A stretch of DNA of 64,000 bases from Tricholomella constricta (lineage: Eukaryota > Basidiomycota > Agaricomycetes > Agaricales > Lyophyllaceae), in NCBI GenBank assembly GCA_013368375.1, contig JAACJP010000023.1:62001-126000 (forward strand), given 5' to 3'. Both the position numbers and the translations under genes were made by a program. Under the pieces are notes generated by a model. The model was not told where the DNA came from. It saw only the letters and a list, made by a program, of their open reading frames with translations, and made no database searches. Shown one piece after another: positions 36,417 through 51,300 of the stretch. How positions within the stretch are numbered: position 1 is the stretch's first letter; each line of letters starts with the position of its first letter.

Positions 36417-36639
36417 CGAAGCAACAGAAGGACGGTGGGTGCTCAGTGAGCAGAGAAATCGGCAGACTCATAACAGATAGCGAGAAACCCAGCATAGCGG
36501 TAGAGGATTGGCAAAGGGGAATGCTGCTTCCCGTGCGAACGCAGAGACCGAACTTGTTGGGCACATGTTGGCGTTAACCTGCAGCGTCCGTCAACTGTAA
36601 GACTGCTCCGTTGTTCTGGAATTGTTGCCCTGGGCCACA

Positions 36640-37719
36640 ATGGACATAAACGATCTTCACCCCCCAGACGACTACAGTCACCGCTTTTTCATTTGGCATG
36701 AGTGGATACAGGTCTGCTCTCAATGTATATTACTCGTATATAACGCTGACCTCAACAGGCCAATGGACCGCTGACGGCGGAGAATGTCTTCGACTACTTT
36801 GCAACCTCTATGTTTTACGATAAGCAGAGCAACAACCAGGTCCTGCGCATGCAGACTATACATTCGGGCTTGCCCATCGATAACGAGGCGGAAGAACTCA
36901 AGTATGCTCAACATCAATATCTTCACTCAACCACCACTCAAATATAGCGCGAATTTAGGCGATTTACTGGCGTGGAGTTCGCGGTCGTTCATTCCCAACC
37001 CCCGTCAATGTTCATAATCCAGAAAAGAGAGAGATTATCGCCCCAGGAAGGTTCGCGTTCTCAAGCGTCGCGTCCCCCACTGCACTTAAACCGACATCAT
37101 CAGTCCGGCCTCTGGCGGCTTATTTCATCATGAATAACCGTATATACCAGTCCCCGGATGTCTACACCATCCTATCAAATCGCCTAGTAAGCAACCAATT
37201 CTAAGGGAGGGAGAGATGTCAAACATTACCCATATTCAGCTTACATCTCTCCATTCCCTGCAAACTTCTCTCGATACCTTGCGATCCCACCGGCCCGACT
37301 ACACCCCTCGCACTGGCTTCGTGTGGCCAATCACGGACCCCTCACTTCCGACTGAAAGCACAAAGAAACGGACTGCGGATGACGATATCATACATGCGGA
37401 CGAGGGAACATCGTCCATTGCCTCAATGAAGCGTAAGGTTCCCATCTCACCGGGAGCGCCGAAGCGGAAACAGAATAACATGCTCCTTTTGAATGCCATG
37501 CGCGCAACTGCCGCACACTCGAAAATGTCTCTCGCCTCGAGCACCTTTGCTGCCAGTGCCGAGAACTTACCCCTAGCAACACACATACGTTCTTCTGCTA
37601 CCCCGGGTCCCAGCTCATCCCAGGCTACGACACCAAAGATCGTACAAAACGCGCCGACACCTCAGGAACCGGCCAAAGCCCCTGCTGGTGGCGGTAAGAA
37701 GAAACGGAAACGTAGGTAA
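36640..37719 (+). CDS. MED6: Mediator head subunit Med6
   Basis: Component of the Mediator head that contacts RNA polymerase II. The start MDINDLHPPDDYSHRFFIWH is followed across an intron by EWIQ-ANGPLTAENVFDYFA, TSMFYDKQSNNQVLRMQTIH and, across another, RFTGVEFAVVHSQPPSMFII, the core Med6 signature. RPLAAYFIMNNRIYQSPDVY and TILSNRLLTSLHSLQTSLDT then follow, with a fourth intron near 37186. The remaining 130 residues are low-complexity, with a Lys/Arg-rich end GGGKKKRKRR likely acting as a nuclear signal. Stop at 37719. Family match is unambiguous across the first 160 residues. Confidence 0.95.
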
Positions 37720-38056
37720 CATTGTGTTCCTGGCAAACCATGTATTGACTAAGGATGTACAGGGACTTCACTTGCTGCGCCGTTGGCGCCTAGTTAAAGT
37801 GCGTGTTAAACTTGAGCTGCACATGGATATCATCATTCTATTTCTGCGCGTTGAAGGCAGATCCTACCCTAAATAGACACCTATCGCATAGCAGTAGCGC
37901 ATTCACTCCTCATCCTGGGCACTAGTCCGGCATTACATACAGATTCCGACCGCCGAGTAACACCGTGGTCTTGATGTGTAAGATGATTTGTTGGGCGGAC
38001 AAGAATTCCACGCCGCCTGATTCTGTCTGGGACATGCAGTGAGCGATTGACCGGTT
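37720..38056. other. Gene-free stretch between convergent MED6 and AP-3 sigma genes
   Basis: About 340 bases, presumed 3' UTRs. A minus-strand frame extends the AP-3 sigma region in the wrong frame; nothing recognised. Confidence 0.45.
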
Positions 38057-38952
38057 CTATCTTGCTCCAGCTCCTGTCAGTTTCCCCGTCAGCCACCCTA
38101 GAGGTGTCTTCAAGTTTCCTCCTCGGGGGCCAAGGCCACTCCCCACGCCCAAGGAAAGTGGGTTCGCAGATGCAAATGATTCCTTCCGCGCTCTTGATGT
38201 CTGTCGTACTGTTGAACGTGATGTGAGTCGAAATGGGAATAAGGCCGTGGTCATTTGTTTGACGGCAAGAAGATGAAGAGCGGGTGTAGCACACTCCGCG
38301 TGGAAGATGGTGAGAGGAATAGGTGTAAATCACATACCCGAAGCGTCTATTTCTTCCACATTTGTCTCCAGAACCAGTCCCCCTTGTATGATTTCCGCGA
38401 GAATATGGTGGACCTGATGCGGCACAGTAAGCTCAGATCGGACTGCGTTCTGAAAAGGGCTACTTCATCAAAGTGGAACACAAGATCCAGCTCACAGACA
38501 TTTTCAAAAGCCCGATCCAGGCTCTCTACAAAAACCTACACGAAGTAAAAACAGGACGGTCTATGAGCAAGACCTTCGGACAACATAAGAGATTACTGCG
38601 ACAGACCTGTATTAGATCTAAAATCCCAAGCTCACTCTCCGCACCATCCACAACGAAAACAAAGTAGAGAGTCGCGTAATTTCGATAGACAACCTGCCAT
38701 CTGCCGCCTATTTCATCTTTCGGCCCTAAGAATGCCTCAAGTTCAGGAGCATCGAGAAAGTTGCAGAGGCCAGCAGGGCGAGTGTAGATAAGAGAAAAGA
38801 TCTTCTGGACCAGGGTTTGAGAGGATTGGTGCAGGGGTGTGTAGAATTTCGTCAATCTCGCAACTCCTGAGGTGTTGACTGTGTGCAGCTGATAATTAGC
38901 CATGGAAGCAACCTCATCAAGAAAACTAACAGATGAGTACAGCATGGATCAT
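38057..38952 (-). CDS. APS3: AP-3 adaptor complex sigma subunit
   Basis: Small subunit of the AP-3 coat that sorts cargo from Golgi/endosomes to the vacuole. The start at 38952 gives MIHAVLI, then a 50-base intron splits the Phe codon, leading to FNTSGVARLTKFYTPLHQ. Next are LVQKIFSLIYTRPAGLCNFL, DAPELEAFLGP and RNYATLYFVFVVDGAESELG, then ILDLIQ. After an intron come FVESLDRAFENVCELDLVFH and FDEV-VHHILAEIIQGGLVLE. The motif IYTRPAGLCNFL distinguishes AP-3 sigma from sigma-1/2. An Ala/Ser/Gly-rich C-terminal extension (ARKESFASANPLSLGVGSG, ending LTGKLTGAGAR) is seen in other fungal AP-3 sigmas. Four or more introns; the last, near 38200-38330, is the least certain join. Confidence 0.93.
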
Positions 38953-39092
38953 TAGTCTGGTCTCGCTTTGAGGCCCGCTTGGGCCTATTCTGCGCTTAAG
39001 TAGAGCGTTTGTGAAGACGACCGACGATTCAGACGTAACTAAACTCGCGACATAATTATTGGTCACATGATTTGATTAGATACCAGCCCCAG

Positions 39093-42136
<3,044 letters not shown>

Positions 42137-42367
42137 AGTAATGCGGAAACCGAAGGGGAAGGCCGAAGGGGAAGGTATAAGTCCACGAGTCGCAGCAGAT
42201 AGAGTCGTATTTCAGAGCCCTGATGTTGAGATTAGACCCACAGGGACAGAATCAAAACACGACTGGGTTCGGGACTCGGCGAGACACTGGTGGTGGTTAT
42301 GATCAGACGGCACTGCCAAATAGTCTAGAGTCGTCAGAGCAAACATGATTCGGACTCGTCAGAGACG

Positions 42368-42943
42368 ATGGCCACTACATCCTTCAAGGACCGCAACCTG
42401 ATTGCGGTCATTGGGGATGAGGTGCGTTATACATTTTCATAGATGCCCTTGACGCTTATCTATCCTGTGTTTGCCAGGATTCAATTACCGGTGTCCTGTT
42501 GGCTGGAGTCGGTCACATAAATGAACAACAGAAGAAGAATTTCCTGGTAGTCGACGGCAGTACGTGTAGATCTTCTTCGCAGTACTGAAATTCTCTGATA
42601 GGAATCTCGCGTAGAAACCCAAGTGTCGACAATTGAGTCTGCGTTCCAGGAGTTCACTGAACGGAAAGACATTGCCATACTTTTGATTAACCAACATGCG
42701 CGTTCAGTTTGAATTTTCGATCGTCCCTGAAGCTCATGGTCCCGGAGTGCAGGTTGCAGAGAAGATCAGGCCAACGGTTGACAAGTATCAGCAAGCGTTC
42801 CCAGCGCTCCTCGAAATTCCATCCAAAGACCATCCATACGGTACTTATGACCTCACATGCTCATAGGGCTGCAGCTAATGTCGGAGCTAGACCCGTCCAA
42901 AGACTCGGTACTCAAACGTGTCCAGAAGTTGTTTGGAGATTAA
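42368..42943 (+). CDS. VMA7: V-type proton ATPase subunit F (Vma7)
   Basis: Small central-stalk subunit of the vacuolar H+-ATPase. Exon 1 is [18 protein letters not shown], followed by [20 protein letters not shown] and NFLVVDG. An intron whose last AG is used gives [20 protein letters not shown], then AILLINQH. The next junction best fits a GC-AG intron (42698-42752) to [20 protein letters not shown] and EIPSKDHPY, then [17 protein letters not shown], stop 42941-42943. A GT-AG alternative inside would give NQHAQKIRP, a poorer match to the conserved INQHIAE block. Size, about 120 residues, is typical. Starts 231 bases from the divergent ecdysoneless-like gene. Confidence 0.95.
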
Positions 42944-43065
42944 CGAGCATTACTCCGCATATTTCTTTACGCTCACGACGGACTTGTTTAATCATAACCT
43001 GAGCAACATTGCACATTTAATTAGTGAGGAGCATCAACAATATTTATCCAAGATACAAGCAATGG

Positions 43066-44380
43066 CTATGAATTGTTCCATCGCATTACGGGTTCGTTAT
43101 CTCGTACTCCTGGCGTCCGCTCCACAAATATTCGGATTGCATTGGGATCTCGTGAACCTGACCATTTCGCCGTTAGGATAGAATGTCAAGATGATTTTGG
43201 GACCACTTACTTGGGATATCGATCAACAAGTACCGGAACACGAAGTAGCCATCCCCATTCTGCTAAGGTGTTGAGAGCCGGTGGTGAACAGATGATAAAG
43301 AGACCTTACCCGGATAAAATTGGCGTGAACCTGCCCATCGGTGTAGACCTGCCCATCTGGCACATGCTTGGGTTCAGAGGGTCCTCCTCTTGATCCTTTC
43401 AAGGTCGAAAACATTCCTGCGAAGCTCCAGGCACTGCTCTCTTCGCTCTTCTGCTGCTCCGGCGTGTTTGAAGGGTAAGGAGGAAGGGATGGAGGTGGTA
43501 GCGGCGCGCCGCTCAAGTATTTGAATAACCGTACCGTCTTGTCCCAGGCATTGTTGGCCTGCTCTTTAGTCCATGTTATTGACTCGTCAAGAGTAAGGTC
43601 AGAAAGAGAAGTTATTTTATCTTGTGTCCATTCAGTTGCTGTTTCCAAATATGACGCCTCCGAAGCTGGAGCGTCTGAGCCCGGGGGCCGTCCTTGAACA
43701 TAGAATGTCATTATCATATGTTCCTGGCCGTAGGCATCGACCATTATTTGTGAAGTGACATGTCGGTTTCTGTGCCGAGGCCTAATGGCTGAGGGTGGAT
43801 TATTGTGGAAGGATAATGGTCCGTGGAGGTATTTGGAAACCTGAAATGGTATAAATATTTGTTATGTGTGTAGGGACTTCATGAAACATACCTTGGAGGA
43901 CGCCTTGATCCGTTCACATGCATCGCCATACAAAACTGTTGGCGAATTCTTCGAGAACAGCTCCGACGTAAGTGAGTACGCGAGCAGTGCAGATAAGCCG
44001 GCACCCAGTAATATCACCGTCAAATTTGTAGTCCGGGCAGTTGTTCGCATTACTGACAACAGTTCTTAACCGTGATCCGCTCATGAGCACGATGAAAACG
44101 TACCTTTGCCACCCGTGCTCAGCTCTGACCACTTCTGAACGCGTTCCCCCTTCCTCAGTGATGACTGTGCAAGCCCCAACTGGAAAGGTCCAACCGTGTC
44201 TCCCCTGGGTACCGCACGTCGTTTTGTGTCAAGCGACTGGGAGAGCGGTGAAAGCGTATCAGTGTCTTTATATGTCGCATATTTCCGCTTAGAGAGTGCG
44301 ATCAGTCGAGGACTTTCCGACCAGGAGCGTGGTGAAGCTGTTGGACGGTACACCCGAAGTAGGGAACTTGAGATATTCAT
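43066..44380 (-). CDS. TIM21: Tim21, mitochondrial TIM23 complex subunit
   Basis: Inner-membrane protein linking TOM and TIM23 and coupling import to respiratory assembly. The start at 44380 gives an Arg/Ser-rich presequence (MNISSSLLRVYRPTASPRSW). After an intron comes a membrane segment, TTNLTVILLGAGLSALLAYS, then LTSELFSKNSPTVLYGDACE. The intermembrane-space domain contains RPRHRNRHVTSQIMVDAYGQ and EHMIMTFYVQGRPPGSDAP, and an inserted charged region TEWTQDKITSLSDLTLDES. The last exons restore FIRNGDGYFVFRYLLIDIPS and, after an intron with GTAAGT donor and CTAAC branch, RDPNAIRIFVERTPGVRDNE, then PVMRWNNS, the usual Tim21 end. Without that intron the frame stops early at 43173, so the intron is strongly supported. 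Confidence 0.92.
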
Positions 44381-44650
44381 GGCTGCAGTTCGAGCAGAAT
44401 TTTAGCGAATCTGGAGAGGTCCAATTTGGGAAACACAAGGCTTTTGATACACATGCACAAATAACAGCAATGCATGCGCAATTCAAATATTCAAATATTA
44501 CTTTATCGTTCCTCATCGTTATAACGTAGTCGGGAATCGAATCTGTCATACTGTCATACAACGGATGTACATCCATAATCATGATCCTGGTACAATTACA
44601 ATCGTGCATGCGCGCACGCTCATGATATTAGCATGATCTCCCCTCTATAG

Positions 44651-45261
<611 letters not shown>

Positions 45262-45522
45262 TATTAATGTTTATGGAGATGATACAGAAGAGGTGTGAGC
45301 GCCCGCCTGGGAGATGATGGTGGTAAAAGACCAAGAAAGATTTGTCGGAGTCCCAACGGTCGCGCCTTTTACACTGTTTGGGACGCGACCTTGCGCGCCG
45401 TTTGTTGATTCAAATTGTCTTCTAACGATGAGCACGTGACAGACGCGTTTTGAGCCATAAACAGCGTCACGTTGTAGATTTCACAAGGACATTCTAGGCT
45501 CTAGCTATAATCCATACACATA

Positions 45523-46659
45523 TCAGACCGCTCGCTTTTTCTCAACTTCCGCCAGCCTCTGCTTCTCTGCCTCCAGAACCTTGTTTTGGGCTGCTGCTCT
45601 GGCCGGCACAATCTTCCGTCGCTCTGTTGTGATCTTGAAATCCAATCTTTTGGCTTTTAACGCCTTCAGCGTCTTTCGCTCCACCAGACTGAAGTCCTCT
45701 GGATTTTCGCGTGCAAAATTGAATGGCTCGCGCAGCCCAACCGGCGGGTTGGTGATGATTCGCGGAGCCCTCGTGTAGTTCTTCGACGCGGAATGCATCA
45801 TCAACGGATGCATGAGGACGACATCGCCTACTTCCCCAACCATCTCCACGAATCTTTTGCAGTTCTTGATCTCCTCCAAATGTGACCAATACCCTGGATC
45901 GTCCTTGGGATTTCCATAGGTGCTTGTCGATGGGATAAAGGAGAGCTCTGTCGGCAGCACACCTTCTGGATGAGCTGCAAGGTATCGGGCAATCAGGTCT
46001 ATCCCATCCGGGGAAATCATTGTGCCTCCACCGCGGGGCTCAATATCAGAGTAGATTGGAATCACCAGAAGTGCCTGCTCTGGGGAGTCGAGATAATGAA
46101 CCTAGACGACACGCAGTCAGCCCTATGTGCTGTATCATCCATGCAACAATATTCTTTACGAAGAAATCACCATCGACGTGCCAATTGTCCAGGTCCCGCG
46201 GGTCGACGCTCTTGTTATCTCTTTCGAGCTCGTCTGTGCCTAGATTGACGATGAAAGAATCGCCCCAGGAGCTAGATTTCTCGTCAATCCGGTCTGCACC
46301 TCCAAGAAGGTCCTGGATTGCATCCCATGCCTGTAACATTGTCGGCGTTTCATCGTGCTTATGAACTTTAAGTAAGGGCTCACCCTGGGTGCAAAATCAG
46401 CCACCGCCACTCGTTTGTGCCACGGCAAATGGATCCGTTCTCTGTCCCATGTTGATTTATCATTGGGATCCAGACCGAGCCGAACCCATATGCTAGCAGT
46501 CCACTCGTCTGCTTGCTCTTTCGTAAAGGCATTTTTGATTACCACGTATCCATCATCGAGAAATTGTTCCACTTGTTCCTCTGAAAAACGTCAATCGAGA
46601 TGTGTGAAGGAAAGAGAGGGCTCACGATTTAAGAATTTTGGTTTGTACGGCTCGGTCAT
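45523..46659 (-). CDS. Phytanoyl-CoA dioxygenase (PhyH)-like 2-oxoglutarate/Fe(II) oxygenase
   Basis: Starts MTEPYKPKFLNR at 46659, then an intron and QFLDDGYVVIKNAFTKEQAD, typical of PhyH N-termini. Later come IHLPWHKRVAVADFAPR and AWDAIQDLLGGADRIDEKSS. The Fe(II) HxD motif is in DLDNWHVDGDFF; the distal region has GGGTMISPDGIDLIARYLA and the second metal His is probably in DVVLMHPLMMHSASKN, followed by the Arg of TRAPRIITNPPVGLREPF that would bind 2-oxoglutarate. The C-terminus is a Lys/Arg/Glu-rich helix (AAAQNKVLEAEKQRLAEVEK) without family function. Three introns. The substrate is unknown; members oxidise lipids or small metabolites. Confidence 0.85.
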
Positions 46660-47032
46660 GGTGAAGGCAAGAGATTTGTCACTGGACCAAGTTTCCGATC
46701 TATATAGATGATTTTGAGAAGGACGTCCGGAGATGCCGGATAGTGTTCCGTCTCTGCAGTTCTACCGGATATATGGCTCCATGCTTCTTTGAACGTTTGC
46801 AGTCACTGCTCATGTTCACGAAGGTGCCTTGATGAGTACTGTGGGATCCGTCCACCGAGAGCATGAACTGGCCTTTAAAGTCCAACACTGTAACGCGGAG
46901 GAACGTCGGAGGGTGAGCGGTCACCTGCCTTCTGCGCGACTTTAGAATTCAAGGTGGTCGGAGAATGTTTCAATCAGGAATGATGTCTGTCAATTCTAAT
47001 AGGAATATGTCCACGGATACAAGTTTGGTTAT
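46660..47032. other. Gene-free stretch between two minus-strand genes
   Basis: About 370 bases: 3' end region of the chalcone-isomerase-like gene and promoter side of the PhyH-like gene. Nothing recognised. Confidence 0.45.
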
Positions 47033-48082
47033 TCATTTCTCGAACGACTCCAAACGCTCTACGACGGATTTCTTGAGCTATGAGGGTGACAGCACTTTAG
47101 CACTTGTGGAATGGTCCAGAGCTGTAAACTTACAGCAGGGCTTGGTCCCGCCCCTTCAAAGTAATGAAGGACGAACTCTGTGGCAACCCAGTCATTCTCG
47201 ATAGCCCCAAGATCTCTAAATACTAGAGTGCGAGGCCTCCCTGGAGTTGGCGCCGTAAGGAAGACATCAAGAGGGGCGTGTTTCGCGAGCGGAGAATTCG
47301 GGAAGAGGGATTTGAGCTTTCGCATGGGAGATCCAATGTCATATGCTTGTTCCTCTGTAAGGGTACCCTCCTTTTTGCCTAATGCCATCCTCGCTTGAAG
47401 AGCGCGCATGAACGCATCACGGAGGTGAGTGTACGACGTCGTTCGCACAGGAACTGTGATACAGTACAGTTTCAGCAGGCAGCCACACGAGAAACAACGA
47501 CCTACCAAGTCGGACGACGCACGCAGAATTGTGCACAATTTGATTAATCTTCTCGTCTGGGCTCATGTCTCGGGATATCTGAAGAAGGTCAGTTTGAAAT
47601 TAACGATGGCAGTCCGCTGGCTGACCTTGAGATTGGGGTTTTCCAAGTCTGCATAGAAGCCAACTGAGTATACTTTCATACCCAGTAATGAAACCGTTCG
47701 CACCCCAAAACCGACAAGGGTCATCGTGGGGATTTTAACCTTCGAGGGAATGCGCAAGGTCGTTGGGAATTCAATCGATGTCGCAGGGTCCACTATCATT
47801 CAATAATCAGACTTGAAAAGAGCAAAAGTGTCGCATTCGCAAACCTATAGTATCAACGTTATCCGGAATACTTGGCGCAGCGACCGCGTCAAGGTGAATC
47901 GTAGGCCCAAAGCTCAGTATGGCAGAGGCCGACAGAACCGTTGCCGCGCCCCATAAAAGCCTACGATTGACGAGGCTTGAGCTTTGCCTCGTCGAAGTAT
48001 AAAGGCCGCGGTGATAGACTGGGGTAAAGAGGCCGCATCGTGCTCTCGTGGCGCGTGCAAGAGGTTGAAGAAGGTTGAACAT
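47033..48082 (-). CDS. Mitochondrial chalcone-isomerase-like protein (AIM18/AIM46 type)
   Basis: Start 48082: MFNLLQPLARATRARCGLFT and RGLYTSTRQSSS form a probable mitochondrial presequence, then LLWGAATVLSASAILSFGPT, a possible membrane anchor. The chalcone-isomerase fold includes VDPATSIEFPTTLRIPSKVK, TLVGFGVRTVSLLGMKVYSV and GFYADLENPN, then LRDAFMRALQARMALGKK and PLDVFLTAPTPGRPRTLVFR. The end is DWVATEFVLHYFEGAGPSPA joined across an intron to LKKSVVERLESFEK. In yeast the homologues are mitochondrial with no proven enzyme activity; the plant isomerase catalytic residues are not expected. Three introns. Divergent from BLM10, 235 bases apart. Confidence 0.85.
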
Positions 48083-48317
48083 GGAGAGTGCCAGTGATGG
48101 GCGTGCGACGGACCGGGATGTAAGGGCTTACATAATAAGCCTCCCACGTGGGTCGACAGGCACGCGACGATCGATGTCACCGGCTTGCGCGTCTCGTCTG
48201 CGTAGTACCTCCCTTGAGATTACTAACAGCTCATCCAGTGCCAGTGACGCGTCCACTCTCTGCTTTGATACATAAAGCCTGTGCTTCTCTGTAAGCCTCT
48301 TTCTGTAATCCCTCATC

Positions 48318-51300
48318 ATGTCACTTACCTTTGAATCTCTTCCTGACCTCATTACATACCTTCCGAAGTCAAAGCATACAACATACATCATGGAGGACGA
48401 CGGCTTCTCCATGACTGACACTCCCATCGAATCCGCGACGCTGACGGAACATGAGAAGCAGCTTGCATCCCTTCAAACCTACCTTGGCTCTGTGCCATAT
48501 GAAACTGAATCGGTGGAAGAAATGCACCAGAAATTGGAGGAGATCGTTGGGAAGATTTTCATTTCTGCAAAGTCTCAGAACTGGCTTGTGCTTAGTACTT
48601 GGGATGGAATGCTCCAATGGTACGCCTCGGTGTTCTTCCTCAATCCGTAGATGCACTGAGTGAGACTCGTCAAACTTTAAGCTGGCTCTTGATGCGCTAT
48701 CCCATGCCCAAATCGACGCGCGCCAAGTTCGTTCGCTTGTACTATGAACTGAGTCTGATCCCAGGCGTCGAACCACGGGTTACACGCAGCTGGACCGATA
48801 TGCTATCTCGACTTTTGGCCAGCAAACCTGGTTCTAAGCGCAAGCTCGAGCCATCGGACCTTCAACTTCCCTGGCAGCCTCTCTGGCATGCCTTGCAGAA
48901 AGAGATATGGCCCAAGAAAGGCATTCAGGACGCTTCGTACGTCGCTTCACTTGTCCTATTATTTCACACTAACAATATGTATCAGTCGCAATGTTGTGAA
49001 TATACTATTGTTTGTTGCGGAGCAATGTAAACGGTATTTCCCTGCTCGAGATATCCCTGTGATGCTTGAAAGCTTCCTACCGCTTCTCACCAAGGATGTA
49101 TGTGGCGTGACCTTGGAATCTCCATTCACTCCTTGATGTCATATTCTAATCTAGACTGTGTTGATCATGATACCGGTCCTGACATCATTTCTTCCTCCCA
49201 CTCATTCGCATCTATATATGCCTTCCCTCTTCAAGCTCTGGGAGGCATTCAACTCGTCTGTGGTTGATGACAGGCTGCTCGAGTTGGCTGGGCATCTGTC
49301 AGAAGAACATGTTTCTGGAACCAGCGGAGACGCTGGAGAAGAAGGGGGTGCGCGGTGGAAGGACATAGGGATTTGGACTCATACAGAATGGATGACGTTG
49401 GTCGGCAAGGGCTTAGGTTCCATGAGTAAGCACAAATGTTCTTCTTGCATCGAACATTCTGATTGTGGCGTAATCTTATTTACAGATGTACCTGTGGGGG
49501 CAACGCAGGTAATGCAGCGCGAAAAAAAGTCCCGCGGAATCTTCTAACTCTCTACTCACTAGGGTGCTTCGACAACTGGTGGTCAAGCAGATACTTTGGC
49601 AGACAAGGGATCTTTGAAAATAAAGAAACCCATTAATCGTTTCAGTTCGTCTACTTATTTTGCTCTCCACCGTGTTCTTCAGCTGGAGCGCGTTCACAGG
49701 TGCTTTTGCAAAGCTCCTCGTTTACTCCATGTCAGTCGATGGTGACATTCGAAACAATGAAAGCCAGAAGGGATATCTAGCGGGCTCAAAAGCCCTTGAT
49801 TCGCTCGATCGTGTCATCACCAGCACGGAATCATTCTTTCATCCATCCAACTTCGGTTCATGGACGAGCATTGTAAGCGGGGAGATTCTCATTGCCTTAC
49901 ATTCCATGCCTCACGCTTCCTTCACAGTTGACAGCTTTTCTGAATCGCCTGGCTGCCGAATTTGTCAAACGCCTAAAGGAGGAAGAGCAGGAATCCTGTA
50001 AGACGCCCATCGTAGGTTTCGTAATACTTGTCTACAGTCGATTCCTATCCAAATCATTGAAATCTAGACCCGTCGTATCACACCAGCAATTCGTCGAGGC
50101 TTCGTAGCAGTCCTCCGCACACCTGCACTGCTAGCTATGTTCTCAAAGGATGCCGTCTGCGCCAGCTACGCACAGAGCGCGTTACGAGTTATGGCCATCC
50201 TGGAACCCGGCATGGTCATGCCTGAGCTCTTGGAACGCGCTTATGGAGGGCTCGAAATTGTTAATGAAACGCATCGCACAACAGCTGTCCTCAACATGCT
50301 TGCTGGCGTCGTTCTTCCCCTGGTGTCTGAAAACGTTTGGTTCGGTGGTCAGCGCCATCTTATCCCCCTACTCGAGCTATGTATCCCTGGTATCGATCTG
50401 GTTTATATCCTTTTTTTCCCATTCACCACATGTCCTGACGTTGCATTTTAGAATGATCCCTCCAAGACGATGTGTGCGACCGTCTTCATCGTTTCCGTAG
50501 TGCAACACATAAAGATTGGCGACTTGACCAAATACCAGTCTGGGATTTTGTACCCCTCGACTGATACCGACGTTGTCATGGGCGCTGACGACGATTATGG
50601 TCAAGGTGCTGATACGGCTATACCTACGCTGAGCAAAGAAGAAGAACGGACTCTTGTTCGAGAAAGTACGGCAAGCTTCGCAGGTGAGCTCGGTTCAACC
50701 GTACATTGGATGCGGCTCTCATCGAGTTAATTCAGATTGGGTGACATCTCTTGTCAGACGTGTTCTTGCCCTGTACGAGAATCTCCCCGAAGAAGGAGGT
50801 AGGAAAAACACCACTGGAGGCAAACAGGAAGAGGGTGTCTTGAAATCAATCAAATCCATGATGGATGTTGTCTGCCTCCACCTGTCCGACGAGCTCTTTG
50901 AACTCGTCTTGAACCTCCTCCATGATTACGCGACGACGAACGCAAAATCAAATGCTGTCCTGGCGTTCGGTCAACTCATTGCATGCATGGCTCGGGTCAA
51001 GCCTGACTTGACGATGGCTAAATTCCTACCTTACTGTATTTCCCAGATCGAAGAGGAGATAAGACATGGTGCCTCTAGCGTTAGGACGACGTCTTCACAT
51101 GCAGCTATCCCATCAGACACTACGTTGCACTGGAGTGAGTCTTTATCACTTGCTTAATATATCGGCCTTCTTACGCCTCTCAGATCTCTCCATTCTCCGA
51201 GGGTGTCTCGGGTTTGGTGGCACCGTCGTGAGTCTCACAATGCTTGTTGCCCCACATGTCATTTTGATCACTCTACTTTTTTCAAAGCTTCTGAAATACA

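Noticed and set aside
43173..43200. Early stop of Tim21 at 43173
   Set aside because: It lies inside an intron with GTAAGT donor, CTAAC branch and CAG acceptor; splicing restores the conserved ERTPGVRDNEPVMRW end.
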